A stretch of 64,000 nucleotides of DNA from Colius striatus. Taxonomy: Eukaryota; Chordata; Aves; Coliiformes; Coliidae. Positions within the stretch are counted from its first letter, which is position 1; each line of letters starts with the position of its first letter. Of the stretch, positions 1 through 18,100 are shown in pieces. The stretch lies in assembly GCF_028858725.1 (NCBI RefSeq), contig NC_084790.1, forward strand, positions 2,796,001 to 2,860,000, read 5' to 3'. The position numbers and the translations under genes were made by a program. The notes under the pieces were generated by a model. It did not search any database, was not told the origin of the DNA, and was given only the letters and a program-made list of their open reading frames with translations.

Positions 1-355
1 GAGGCCATTGTTCTTCTGTCCTCCACCACCTCCTTCTGCTGAGCCACATGCCTCTGTTCCTCAGTCTGTCAGGATGGGTTCCTGTCCTTCTCTGTGCCCT
101 GTCTTTCCCTTTCTCTCTCTGCCCCTCTTTCCTGCTGCTTATTGCTCTTTTTCCTCCTGCACCCCTCCGTCTCTTTAACCTCCATTCCTTTCCTGCTCAG
201 TCCCTCTGCCCTGCTCCTCCATGGTATTTTCCTTCTCCTCCTACTGGGGCTGGGCCTGTGCAGCCCATGGGAGGCGGCCATGGGGCTGTGGGGCTGCGGG
301 GCCTGGCCAGGGGCTGGTGTCCCTGTAGGGTCAGACAGCAGGAAGGAGGCCCCAG

Positions 356-473
356 GCCATGTGGGAGCTGTAGCCCTGGGGCAGAGGCTGTTGGGCAGCC
401 ATGACGGCTCCTGGGCCGTGTGGGAGCTGTAACCTTGGGGCAGGGGCTGTTGGTCGGCCATGAGGGCTCCTGG
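356..473. repeat. 59-bp tandem duplication
   Basis: Two adjacent copies of a 59-bp unit (356-414 and 415-473) share the frame GTGGGAGCTGTA...GGCTCCTGG with a handful of substitutions. The unit is GC-rich and lies just left of the 52-bp array. Confidence 0.8.
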
Positions 474-506
474 TAGCCCTGAGACACTGGCTACCAGTTG
501 GCGCTG

Positions 507-667
507 GGCTGTCACTGCCCTGGGCCTGCCCTCCTCTGAGGTGATTCTGCCTCTGATTGGCTGTCACTGCCCTGGGCCCGCCCTCCTCTGAGGTGATTCT
601 GCCTCTGATTGGCTGTCACTGCCCTGGGCCCGCCCTCCTCTGAGGTGATTCTGCCTCTGATTGGCTG
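507..667. repeat. 52-bp tandem array, each unit with a CCAAT box
   Basis: About three copies of a 52-bp unit, nearly identical. Each ends in CTGATTGGCTG (553-563, 605-615, 657-667), the reverse complement of an extended CCAAT box of the kind bound by NF-Y. A fourth ATTGG follows at about 712-716, outside the array. The unit is seen directly; promoter or enhancer activity is inference. Confidence 0.85.
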
Positions 668-1640
668 CCGCTCACACGTCAATCACGGCTGTGTCCGCCT
701 CCTTCACTGCCATTGGCTGTGCGGGGCTCTGGCTCCCCTCTGGGCAGCCGTTGCCAGGACACCGGCTCTGCCTCTGGGCTCGGGGCTGCCCCGGGGCTCG
801 GGGCCTGAGGGCTGCTGTGGCCACAGCAGACGGGCGAGACCCTCAGCATGGGGCTGCTGGGCCTGGGGCGCAGGCTGTGTGCAGGGGCAGGAGGGGCTGG
901 GTGCTGCGCGTGGCGCTTTAGGCCCTGAGCACAGGGGCAGCCTTCGGCTGTGCTCACAGCCGGTGCTGGTGCCCAGTCCCTCTCCCGCCCCAGCGCCCAC
1001 CCGCACCGATGGAGCCCGAGGCCACACGTGGGCTGCAGCATGAGGGACACTCTGTGTGACTGTGTCAGTAAAAGGAAACAAGAAGATTTCCTTCTGTGCT
1101 TCTCTACAACTCCTGCTGCCCAGTCCCTTCCTGGGAAGAAGGACTGTCCACAGGTGCTTTGGAAGACAAATGACTATGTACTGACTTCTTCCTCTTGCCT
1201 TGTGTTGCTGAGCAGGACACCTCAGGGCATGGAATCCCGCTGGGGTCAGTGCGGGACATTTCCTCTGGCTTTGCCCCATCCCGAGCTCTGGCTCACCCCC
1301 AGCCCACTGGCCTTTGCTCAGGGCAGTTGGAAAGAGCTTTGCTGCTGTGCCAGTCCTGCTCAGCACAGCCAGAGAGCTGGTGTGTCAGCAACACCCTTCC
1401 AGCTACAAATACAAAGCAGAGCACTGTGAGGACTGTGCTGGGGAAATGAAACTCCATCCCCAACAGACCCAGACAGACAGCGAGATCTGGTGGGGCTGTA
1501 GCTCTTGCCTGGCCAGAGCAGCTCGTGCTGCAGCCCCAGCACCCCGGTGCCCTCCTCAGAGCCCCTCCAGCTCCTCTGCATCTATCGTGCCTGGAGCCAC
1601 AAGCAGGAGTGAGGCAGAAGCCCCGTGCCCTTGCCACAGA

Positions 1641-1812
1641 GGCAGCTGATGGGATCCTGGGCTGTGCCAGGCCTAGTGTGGGCAGCAGGTTGGAGGAGGT
1701 GACCCATGGCCTGGCCTGACACTGCTGAGGCCCCTGGACATCTGTGCCCAGTTCTGGGCTCCCCAGTACCAGAGAGCAGGGGCCTTTGTGTGAGCTGAGC
1801 TGTTTCTGGGGG
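1641..1812 (+). mobile_element. CR1 LINE fragment, diverged
   Basis: The order of phrases (GGATCCTGGGCTGTGCCAGG, then a CAGTTCTGGGCTCCCCAGTA-like stretch) matches the internal part of the CR1 3' region in sense orientation. It is old, with many differences, and lacks the CR1 tail. Confidence 0.5.
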
Positions 1813-2639
1813 AGCAGGGTGGGCTACAGCTTCTCTCCTGCTCCTCTCCAGCTTTCATGGTCTAGCCTGGAAGCTGGGGCTCTGCTGTGAGGACACCCTG
1901 GGTCTGCCTGGGCTGTCCTGCAGGCAGCAGCAGAGGCCAGGAATGGCCCAGTTCAGCACACTTGCCCATGGGAAGAACACCTTATGACTGGGCTTGTGCT
2001 GCCAGCTTTAACATAGACAAATCACTCTTCAAAGATGGCCATGGTCCAGAGGAGACTTTCCCTTCTGCAAGGCTCAGGCCAGCAGCATTGTCACCAGCAT
2101 GTCAATCCTGATGGAGACTTCTCTTGGAGAGATGTCAGGATGTAGACAGTCTGAGTTGCCACTGAGTGCTGGGCATCTCCTGTCAAGGGCTGAAGGCTAC
2201 AAGAGAAGGAAGCAGAGCAGCCATGAACCCACCTGCCAGCAGAGGCCCCCAGCAGTGTCCTCCAGATAATGCCCACCCAGCTGCCTCTTGCCCTGGCCAG
2301 GAGGAGCGGGTGAGACCCACTGGAAGCTGCTTCCCAGCAATGTCCCCTGTGCCCCTGGCATCCCTCTGCTCCTCAAGTGTTTTCCTGGAGCAGGGCCATG
2401 CTGCTGGAGACAGTCTTTCTTGTAGTGTCTCCCCGCTTGCCAAGCCCAAATCCCAGGGACAGAGACACACACACCGGGATCACGATTACATCATGGGCTC
2501 CTCATCATTGCAACAGGAGCTGTGGCAGTGCTGCTGTGGCGGCACAGCAGCGGTGCTGGTGGCGGCTAGGAGGCTGAGGGACAGCGGCTGTGTGGTTGGT
2601 GGGAGCTGGCTGGTCTCAGTCATGGCAGCTCAGCCACGG

Positions 2640-2990
2640 TGGCTCAGCCGTGGGGTAGCAGCGTGTGCCAAGGTGTTGGCTGCATGTGCCACAATGGCGG
2701 TTGCTGCACGTGCCACAACAGCAGTGGCCACACATGCCACAGAGGTCACTGCACATGCCACAGCTGTGGCTGCACATGCCACAACAGCAATGTCTGCACA
2801 TGCCCCAGTGGCGTTCGCTGGACATGCCACAGCGGTGGCTGCATGGCTGCACATGCCATGGTATTGGCGGCACAGTCCATGATGGCGGTGGCTGCGCATT
2901 CCACAGTGGTCACTGCACATGCCATGGCAGCGGCTGCACCTTCCACAACAGCAGTGGCTGTACATGCCACAGCTCTGACTGCGAACCCTT
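2640..2990. repeat. 21-24 bp minisatellite rich in TGCCACA
   Basis: A degenerate array of 21-bp and 24-bp units built on TGCCACAnnnGCnGTGnCTGCACA, with one longer unit near 2,840. Unit lengths divisible by three keep several frames open on both strands, which explains the overlapping Cys/His-rich and Ala/Thr-rich reading frames here. None resembles a real protein. Confidence 0.8.
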
Positions 2991-3370
2991 CCTTGGGTCG
3001 TCCCTGGAGTGGCCGGTGCTGTGCCCCCCTTCACACTCACCCAGCCCACAGCAGGTACCCCAGCCCCAGTGTCCTGCTAGGGGCTGGGGGAGACCTGGTG
3101 GGATGACGGCGTCCGGCCAGGACATGTTGGAGGGGGCTGGGGTGGGAGGGCGACATACACTGGGCGGGGACACCCCCTTCCCCAGACTTGGCTGGGTTCC
3201 TGGACTTGATACAACTTATTCTGGGATGGAAACTCAGGCAGGGGAGGGAGTGGGATTAAGCAGGGAGGGTGTAGACAGCCTCCATGTCAAGAATTGTTCT
3301 GCTCACAGTGGGGTCAGCACAAAGGACATGGGCACCGAGTCAAAACAAAACAGGTTGAGTTTTATTGACA

Positions 3371-3814
3371 TCCAGTGCAGGGCCACTAAGATGATCAGGG
3401 GACTGGAACAACTTTCATAGGAGGAAAGGCTGTGGGAGATGGGGCTGTTTAGTCTGGAGAAGACTGAGGGGGGATCTTACTAACATTTACAGATATCTGA
3501 ATGGTGGGTGTCAAGAGGCTGGGGCATCCCTTCTTTCTATAGTAGCTAGCAACAGGACAAGGGGTGATGGGATGAAGCTGGAGCACAGAAAGTTCCACTT
3601 AAACATAAGAAAACACCATTTCACTGTGAGGGTGACAGAGCAGTGGAACAGGCTGCCCAGAGGGGTTGTGGAGGCTTCTTCCTTGGAGGGCTTCAAGACC
3701 CACCTGGACACATTCCTTTGTGACCTGATCTAGGTGAACCTGCTTCTGCAGGGGGGTTGGACTGGATGATCTCTAAGGGTCCCTTCCAACCCCTACCATT
3801 CTGTGATTCTGTGA
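3371..3814 (+). mobile_element. CR1 LINE 3' fragment
   Basis: Sense-strand CR1 3' end, 5'-truncated. It runs through the typical GGTGGGTGTCAAGAGGCTGG, CAGAGGGGTTGTGGAGGCTT and TTCCAACCCC phrases and ends in the ATTCTGTG tandem tail at about 3,799-3,814, diagnostic of CR1. Confidence 0.92.
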
Positions 3815-4427
3815 TCAGATCAAAGACAGGAGTCTAACGGTGGGTTTTTCATTGGACCTTCTGATCCCTTGGGCTCTGCTGTTGCTTTTTACCAGAACTC
3901 ATGTATATCAGTGATTTCCTATTAGGGAGGCACCTTGAAATGAGGAAGGGAGCTAAGAATGCTACACAAAGGATCATATTCCTTCTGAGTTCATAACAAT
4001 TGAGATACTCAGAAGAACGTTCACTTCAAGGGTTGCCTTATCTGCACATAACACTATAGATCTGAAACGATCCCTTTTTGTTACTCCCAAATCCTTTCCC
4101 TGCTGAGGCTAAAAGGCTCAGCCACAGCACGGAGGGAGAGGGTGGTTTCTTACTCCACTCTGCAGTGCTCTTTCCAGTATTTGAATGTGGAACTTGACCC
4201 AGGCACACAAACCTCACTTGACAAGTGAACGGCATGATGCGAATGCTGGAGAGGTTCCCAGGTCATGGAGCATCTCACTGCATCATGCTGAGCCACCCTA
4301 GAGGCCCGAAGAGCAGCACTGTGGTGTCTAACAGAGGAGTTTAGTGCCATTCCACACACCCCACTTATTCTGTCTTCTCTCTGGCTGTTCCTTCCAAAAT
4401 CAGTGACTTGTAAATTCTGAGGGCATC

Positions 4428-4626
4428 TAAGGTGAGGGGGACAGCCCTGGCCCAGGCTGCCCAGGGGGACTGTGGAGGCTCCTTCCTTGGAGGTCTTCAG
4501 GACCCACCTGGGCATGTTCCTGTGCGACCTGATCTAGGTGGGAACTGCTTCTGCAGGGGAGTTGGACTGGATGGGCGCTAAAGGTCCCTTCCAACCCCCA
4601 CCATTCTGTGGTTCTGTGATTCTATG
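4428..4626 (+). mobile_element. CR1 LINE 3' fragment
   Basis: Short sense CR1 3' end: CCCTGGCCCAGGCTGCCCAG, then TGTGCGACCTGATCTAGGTG, then a tail of ATTCTGTG-like octamers ending near 4,626. Confidence 0.9.
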
Positions 4627-6078
4627 TTGCCTGCATTGGGCAGGGGGGTGGTGAGTGGGTTTCTACTTCTTGTGGACACAAGGAGCAAGCAGTTCACAGG
4701 CAAACAATTGTATTCCTTTTCCACCCGAATGCTATACCATCCCAGAACTGCCTGTATCCTCTTGTGGGCCTTTTTCTTCCTTCCATGAGAAGTGTCCAGG
4801 GAATGAACCAGTCCTCCCTTAGCTCCTCTCCTACTGAATCCTCAGGGGGGGGTGTCTCAAGCACTGTGCAGTGATGAAAGATGTTTTCAGTTTTGTTACA
4901 CTCTTCAGGAGCTGCTGATCCTCACTCCAAAAAGCGCTCGTCACCGTCTGCTCACTAGGTTAGAGCTGAGGGAAACCTCCCCTGAGCTCAGCCCCTGGGA
5001 CACACGCATTCCATTCCTGCTCACTGGGGACACCGGGGTCCTTTCAAAGTCTAAACAAACTCAGGGCTCTGGTTGAAATTCCTACACTTATTGAAAAGGG
5101 GGGGAAAAGCCACCACAAGCTTCTGGTTTGCAGAGCACAGAATGACAGGGATCACAAACATTCCTCAGTGGGCTGCAGGGAAGAGCTCTGATAACAGAAG
5201 GGGCCGGTTTCTAGGGATCGAGGAGCAGGGCATGAGCCTCCTCAAGGAGAACTGAAGTGGCAAAGTGTGCTTGTGGGTGTCCAGGTTCTTACTGATCCCT
5301 CGTTAAACTACTGCCAAATATGTGAAGCTGGGCCAAGTTCTAGAGTCTGGCTGCTTTATGAAGATGCCTTGAGCCCCTTCCCAAGAGTTTGCTCTGTTTT
5401 CTGTGAAGATCCAAGACGAAAGCCCACTGAACTGAGCACTCACATCCTACTGCCTGTGGAAGTGGCGGGAGAGCAGCAGGCAGCAGTGTGTGTGTGTGTG
5501 GCAGCGACAACACGTGTGTTCAGAGAAGGTGATGGGGGAGCTCAGCTGAAAGCTCTCCATGAAATACTTTTCCTGTTTCCTATGATTAGGGATGTCTAGT
5601 TGAGCTGGGGGGTGAAAGGAGGAATATCTAAAGGGCGAACGTGGTTTTGCTGTGAACAGACACCACCACAAATAAAGAGCACTTTTGCTCCTAGAAGTTT
5701 TAGCATTGAATTTGCTGGGCAAATGAGAAAGGTCTCATTTTAAACCCACTCCCCGGCTCGTGCACTCCATAGCTAACGAGAAGGAAACTGATTCTAGCAA
5801 AAACAATGAACATGGCTGTCATGTGTGGAACCAGATAGAACCAAAGGACTCACAATGCAGTGAAATCCTTTCTTTGCCTAAGCAGCAGAGCTGTTGGATT
5901 CAGCAGCTGCCTGGCGAGAGGGGAAGGGCAGCTCTGCTGCTGCAGCCACACCATAGCACCGGCAGCGCGCGGCACACGGAACTGTGTGGTGCAGTGGGGG
6001 CAGGGGAAGGGAGAGAAGGCTGAGGGAGATAGGAAAGCTCCCACAGGTTAGTGCCAGAAAACACTGCAGCCCCTTCCA

Positions 6079-6480
6079 ATCACAGAATCACAGATTCACA
6101 GGATGGTAGGGATTGGAAGGGACCTCTAGAGATCATCCAGTCCAAACCCCCTGCTAAAGCAAGTCCACCTAGATCGGGTCACACAGCAATGTGTCCAGCT
6201 GGGTTTTGAAGACCTCCAGAGAAGGAGCCTCCACACCCTCCCTGGGCAGCCTGGGCCAGGGCTCCCTCACCTCACAGTGAAAGATTTTTTCCTTGTTTCA
6301 ATGGAACTGTTCATGTTCCAGCTTCTTTCCATTATCCCCTTGTCCTGTCCCTGGATATAACCCAAAGAAGTGCTGCCCCAACCTCCCTACATCCACCATT
6401 TAGATATTTGTCAGTATTCATAAGATCCCCCTTCAGTCTCCTCCAGAGTAAACAGCCGCAGGTCCCACAGCTCCTGGCAG
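6079..6480 (-). mobile_element. CR1 LINE 3' fragment
   Basis: Antisense CR1 that begins with the inverted octamer tail (CACAGAATCACAGATTCACA) and runs to a phrase matching CTCCTCCAGAGTAAACAGCC. Its 5' side abuts the LTR fossil that starts near 6,485. Confidence 0.92.
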
Positions 6481-6484
6481 CACC

Positions 6485-7083
6485 TGGGTGTCTGTGGGCA
6501 GAGAGGAGCCCAGGCCAGAGCTGGTTTGCTGTCAGGACTTGGGACCCTGTGAGTCTGTCCCTGAAGGACTGTTCTCCCCGTGCATGACCCACGCTGGGGC
6601 AGGGTGTGAGGAGCTGCCCCATGGCAGGCCCCAGGCTGCAGCAGTTGGTGAGGAGCTGCAGCCCGTGGGAAGGAGCCACGCTGGAGCAGATGGTGAGGGA
6701 CTGTCTCCCATGGGAAGGACCCCACAGTGCAGCAGTGAGAAGTATGAAGAGGCCTCCCCCTGAAAAGAAGCAGAGGCAAAGTCCATCTGTGATGACCTGA
6801 GGGGAAGGAAGAGTCTTGGGCAGAGGGAGGGGTGTGGGGAGCCATTTTAAGACTCAGTTTTATTTGTCATCTCCCTGCTCTGATGGTTCACTAATAAATC
6901 AAACCTTTTCTCCCCAAGCTGAGTCCGTTTTGCCTGTGACACTAATTGCTGAGTGATGTCCCTGTCCTTACCTCAACTCACAAACCTCTCACTCTATTTC
7001 TCCCTCCCCTGCCCAGTTTAGGAGGGGGAAGTGACAGAATGACTTTGTGGGCACCTGGCACCCAGCCAGGATTAAACCACCAC
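6485..7083 (+). mobile_element. Fossil LTR of an avian endogenous retrovirus (ERVL-like)
   Basis: The left part repeats GCTGGAGCAG/GTGAAGGACTG-type phrases. The right part has an AATAAA signal at about 6,891 and ends in a GGGCACCTGGCACCCAGCCA-like stretch followed by CCACCACA, a pattern I recall from avian ERVL-like LTRs and their 3' internal edge. No gag, pol or env coding remains here, so it is a remnant close to a solo LTR. Divergence suggests it is not recent. Family assignment is from memory. Confidence 0.6.
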
Positions 7084-7109
7084 AACCCCAATCACAGCTC
7101 ACACAGGGA

Positions 7110-7685
7110 CACTGTTGAAACAATTTAATGTATCCCCTGTGACACACGAGGCTACTGCAATACAGGCTTTGTAAAACAAGTTAACCACCATCACCAGCAT
7201 GAAGAACAATGTGCCCCCTTCCCTGGATGGCTGAGGCCTCCCCAACACCGCTGTTCACAGCTGTGACACAAGGGAGTGCAAGTCACTCATCCCTGGGCCA
7301 GCTTGCCTGGCTCTTCTGTGAGAGGTCATGTAGGGGCATCACTTAGAGCACGAGCTTTGAGGAATAACCCCTTGGAGGCAGCAGAGGAGCCATGCTGCAC
7401 AGCCCAAGGGGCTATCCCTCGCTCAGGGCAGCCAGCCTCACCACCCTCACGTGCTGAACGCTCAGCAGGTCTGTTCCACAGAGACACTTGAAAGCGTCAG
7501 GGTGAGGTGCCGCAGCTTTGCGGCGTAGAACACACACTGAAACACCATTAAGATTTCCCTAAAAGCAAACTTCAGTTTCAAAGAGACAAACTCAAGTCTT
7601 TAAAAAGCCAGGCTTCATGTGCCCAGCAGCTGCCTACCTGTGGAAAAAAGAAATCCCCATGTGGATGATCTCCAATAAAAACACA
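7110..7685 (-). other. RUNDC1: Likely RUNDC1 3' UTR
   Basis: Downstream of the RUNDC1 stop codon on the minus strand. An ATTAAA poly(A) signal lies at 7,124-7,129 in antisense, about 560 bases past the stop, which would end the transcript about 30 bases short of the LTR fossil. No other coding signal is seen in this stretch. Confidence 0.45.
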
Positions 7686-14529
<6,844 letters not shown>

Positions 14530-14688
14530 AGCCCAAGCCCCCGGGACACGCAGGACCAGCAGCCAGCACACACCGACCAGCAGCGCAGGGCTGGGCTGCC
14601 CGGGGAAGCAGAACCGCTCCGGACAGTTCCCCACCAAGCGCAGCAGCCGAATCGTCCGGTCTCCCCGTGCCGGTTATCCGCACGGGAT

Positions 14689-14694
14689 AATAAA
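14689..14694 (+). terminator. PTGES3L: PTGES3L poly(A) signal
   Basis: A canonical AATAAA sits 160 bases past the stop codon, followed by a GT-rich stretch (GCGTGTTTTCTGCCCTGGGG) that would serve as the downstream element. Confidence 0.8.
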
Positions 14695-14802
14695 CTCGAG
14701 CTGCCGTCCGCGTGTTTTCTGCCCTGGGGTGGGTGGGGGGGGGTGTCACCGCCTCCCGTCCCGTCGGGTCACCGCCGGCTGCGCCCCCTCACGCCACGCC
14801 GC

Positions 14803-15045
14803 CAGCGCTGTGTGTCCCTCTGCGGCCGCCGTCAGCTCCACCGGCGCCGTGTGTCCCTCCGCGGCCACCGTCAGCTCCACCGGCGCCGTGTGTCCCTCCG
14901 CGGCCGCCGTCAGCTCCACCGGCGCCGTGTGTCCCTCCGCGGCCGCCGTCAGCTCCACCGGCGCCGTGTGTCCCTCCGCGGCCGCCGTCAGCTCCACCGG
15001 CGCCGTGTGTCCCTCCGTGGCCGCCGTCAGCTCCACCGGCGCCGC
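14803..15045. repeat. 39-bp tandem array upstream of AARSD1
   Basis: About six copies of a 39-bp unit (starts near 14,803, 14,842, 14,881, 14,920, 14,959, 14,998) differing by one to three bases. The unit is CpG-rich and includes GCGGCCGCCGTCAGCTCCAC. Being 13 codons long, it leaves frames open on both strands. It ends about 75 bases before the AARSD1 start codon, so it belongs to its promoter or 5' UTR. Confidence 0.95.
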
Positions 15046-15118
15046 CTGTCCCGCCGCGCCCGCCATCGCCGCCGCCGCGTCGTTCCCCGGCCGCCGCCCG
15101 CCCCGTCGTGCCGCGGCC
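15046..15118 (+). promoter_or_regulatory. AARSD1: AARSD1 proximal promoter / 5' UTR
   Basis: Dense CpG stretch between the 39-bp array and the start codon, with no TATA box. The start ATG sits in GCGGCCATGG, a strong context. Confidence 0.5.
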
Positions 15119-18100
15119 ATGGTGTTCCAGTGCCAGCGGGACAGCTGGGCCCGGCAGGTAGCGGCGGGACGTGGCGGGAGCGGCCGTGTGCCGGTGCCGC
15201 CGTGCCCGCCTCACGGCGCCGCCGTCGTCGTTACAGTTCACTACCAAGGTGGTGTCGTGCCGGCCGGCGGAGCTGCGGCCCGACGGCGGCGGGGAGCCGG
15301 TGCCTGGCTTCCAAGTGGTGCTGGAGGACACCATCCTCTTCCCCGAGGGCGGCGGGCAGGTGCCGGGGCCGGGCGTGGGGTGGTGGGGCAGGGGGTAGGG
15401 GGCAGGGCCTGACCGACGGCAGCGATTCGCCCCGTGTCCTCCGCAGCCCGACGACCGCGGCCTCATCGGCCATGTGCCGGTGCTGCGCGTCACCCGGCGC
15501 GGCTCCGAGGCCGTTCACTTCGTGCAGGAGGCGATGGAACCGGGAGCCGAGGTGCTGCTGTCGCTGGATTGGGAGCGTCGCTTCGATCACATGCAGCAGC
15601 ACTCAGGTGCGTGGCCCGGGGGCGGCGAGTGTCACCCGGACCCTGGGCACACGGTGGGTCGGTGCCCGGCATGTCCCTGCCCTGGGCGGGGGAGAGGGCA
15701 GCCCAGCAGCTCTGCACACACAGCCCACGCCGGAGTTACTTTGCTGAATGGCTGTGCCAGTGATGGCAGGTCCTGGCTCCCTTTGCTCTCACTGTGGGCT
15801 TGAACCAGACGTGGTAAGAGGAGGCTGAGGAGGGGTCTTATTAATAGTTATACGTGTCTCAATGGTGGGTGTCAGGAGGTTGGGGCAGCACTTTTCTTTT
15901 GTTGTATCCAGGGGTAATGGAAAGAAGCTGGAACACAAAAAGTTCCCTTTAAACATAAGGCGAAACTCTTCCCCTGTTGAGGTGAGGGAGCCCTGGCCCA
16001 GGCTGCCCAGGGAGAGTGTGGAGACTTCTTCTTTGGGAGATCTTGAAAACCCACCTGGACATGTTCCTGTGTGACCTGATCAAGAGGATCCTGCTTTAGC
16101 AGAGGACCTGGACTGGATGGTCTCCAAAGGACCCTTCCAACCCCCACTGTCCTGTGACTGTGTGTTGTTGGCTTTTCCCACAGGCTGGTGCATGAGAGGA
16201 CATGGGCTGTACCCACTCTATGCCATGCTCTTTGGCATGGTGTCTATGAGCGTCTGTAAGGTTGTCTCAAACGTGATTCTCTTTGTCTGTTTTAATTCTT
16301 CCTGGGGTTTCCTGTCACCAGAAGACAGGTTTTTCAAGGCCTGGGGGGGTGTTCCAGGCATTGGCACAGACCACCGGATCTGTCTGCTGGTTTAACGTTG
16401 CACTAAGGGAAACAGTCTAGTGGGTGACACAGCTGGGACAAAGGCTGGGCTTGATCTTAAAGGTCTCTTCCAGCTGAAATGGTTCTATGATTCTGTAAAG
16501 CCCCACAGCACCAAGCACATACCTGGGCATTTGCAGATGTTGTGGCCATTACCAGCTGGGAAAAAAACCAGCAGTTTGACTAAAAAAAAAATCTCCTTTC
16601 CAATGTTCAGTGGCACTCAGAGCTGTTGCTTGCACATCTCTTCCAGGACAGCATCTCATCACTGCCATCGCAGAACTGCTGTTTGGATTCAAGACAACTT
16701 CATGGTGAGCAGGGACAAAGCTCCTTTTTACCCCCCTCTTACCTTGTTTGGCACATGCCACCACGTGGGGCTGCAAGGAGCTGAACATTCATCAAAACCA
16801 GTTTACCCTTGAGACATTTCACTCAAGTTCAGAGGTGACTGAGCTGGAGAGAAGCTTGGCAAAGTATTTGCTCTCTTTTGCCTTCCTCCAAGTGTTTGAT
16901 GTAACAGGGACGGGAGGGAAGTGTGTTTTATTTCAGCGTTCCCAGCAGTGGGATGTCACACAGAGGGACCTCCCAGCTGATCTTAGCTGCAGCAGTCGAT
17001 GTTCTCCATTGGTGCAGGGAGCTGGGCCGTCAGCGAAGTGTCATTGAGCTGGACACCCCGTCCATGACAGCAGAGCAAGTAGAGGCCTTGGAGAAGAGCG
17101 TGAATGAGAAGATCCGAGAGCGGGTACCCGTGGTGGTGAGGGAACTGGCTGCAGATGACCCCGAAATTGAAACAGTGAGTGATGGGGGAGAAATTTCTGA
17201 TACCTGTGGGCCCAAAGGAACTGTGGCACAGGTGCCACCTGGTTTGCCTTTTCCCCAGGTGAGGAGCCGAGGGTTGCCAGAGGACCACGTGGGGCTGGTG
17301 CGAGTTGTTGACATCGAAGGCCTGGACTCCAACATGTGCTGTGGGACTCATGTCTCCAATCTGAGTGATTTACAGGTGGGCAATTGCACCTGAGCTGCCC
17401 TCAGGAGCCTCACTCTACACCTTCACCCCTGGCACAGCAATCCATAGCAGATCCTGAGATCCACGGCCTCCTGGCCATTGTCCCAGTGATGAAAGGGGTG
17501 TTGATAGTCCTGTGCTGGTCTGTCTTTCTAACAGAGCTCAGCTCTGGTCTGTAACAAAGGTGTTTTCAGAACTGCTGGTGCCTCTGGAGAAGAGGAGTCT
17601 GAGGGGAGACAGGAGCACTCTCTGCAGCTCCCTGACAGGAGGCTGCAATGAGCTGGGGTTCAGGCTCTTCTCCCCAGTAATGAATGACAGGACAAGAGGA
17701 AATGGGCTCAAGTTGCTCCAGGGGAGGTCGAGGTTGGAGCTGAGGCAGAACTGTTTCCCTGAGAGGGATGTCAGCCCCTGTGCCAGGCTGCCCAGGGAGC
17801 TGGAGGAGTGCCCAGCCCTGGAGATATTGCAAAGCCATGGAGCTGATGTGCTGAGGACTGTGGGTTAGTGGTGGGCTGGGCCCTTTGAGGGCAGGGCTGG
17901 GACTCCAGGAGCTTCAAAGGCTTTTCCAACCAAATTGATTCTGTGTTTGTCTGTGGAGACCACAAGGTGTATTGCCAGTACAGCAGTGCATCCCTGGGTT
18001 ACCACCCATTTGTTCTCTGCTCTGATGCTTTTGAGTGTTCACCATGAGTGAGAATTCCTCTGTGCAGGGAGGTGGAGATAAAAGTCCAGAGCTGCTGTGT

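Larger units (their letters stand above)
1..7080. other. Left intergenic region, no gene recognised
   Basis: No open frame here resembles a known protein, and I see no convincing exon chain. In mammals RPL27 lies beyond RUNDC1, so the next gene is probably left of the window. The stretch holds a C/T-rich start (1-240), two tandem arrays (356-473 and about 507-667), a 21-24 bp minisatellite (about 2,640-2,990), CR1 pieces and a fossil LTR. The remaining parts (about 670-1,640, 1,810-2,600, 3,000-3,370, 3,815-4,427 and 4,630-6,078) show nothing I can name. Confidence 0.6.

Noticed and set aside
2630-3050. Cys/His-rich and Ala/Thr-rich frames on both strands
   Set aside because: Explained by a degenerate 21-24 bp minisatellite; no family similarity or start/splice context.
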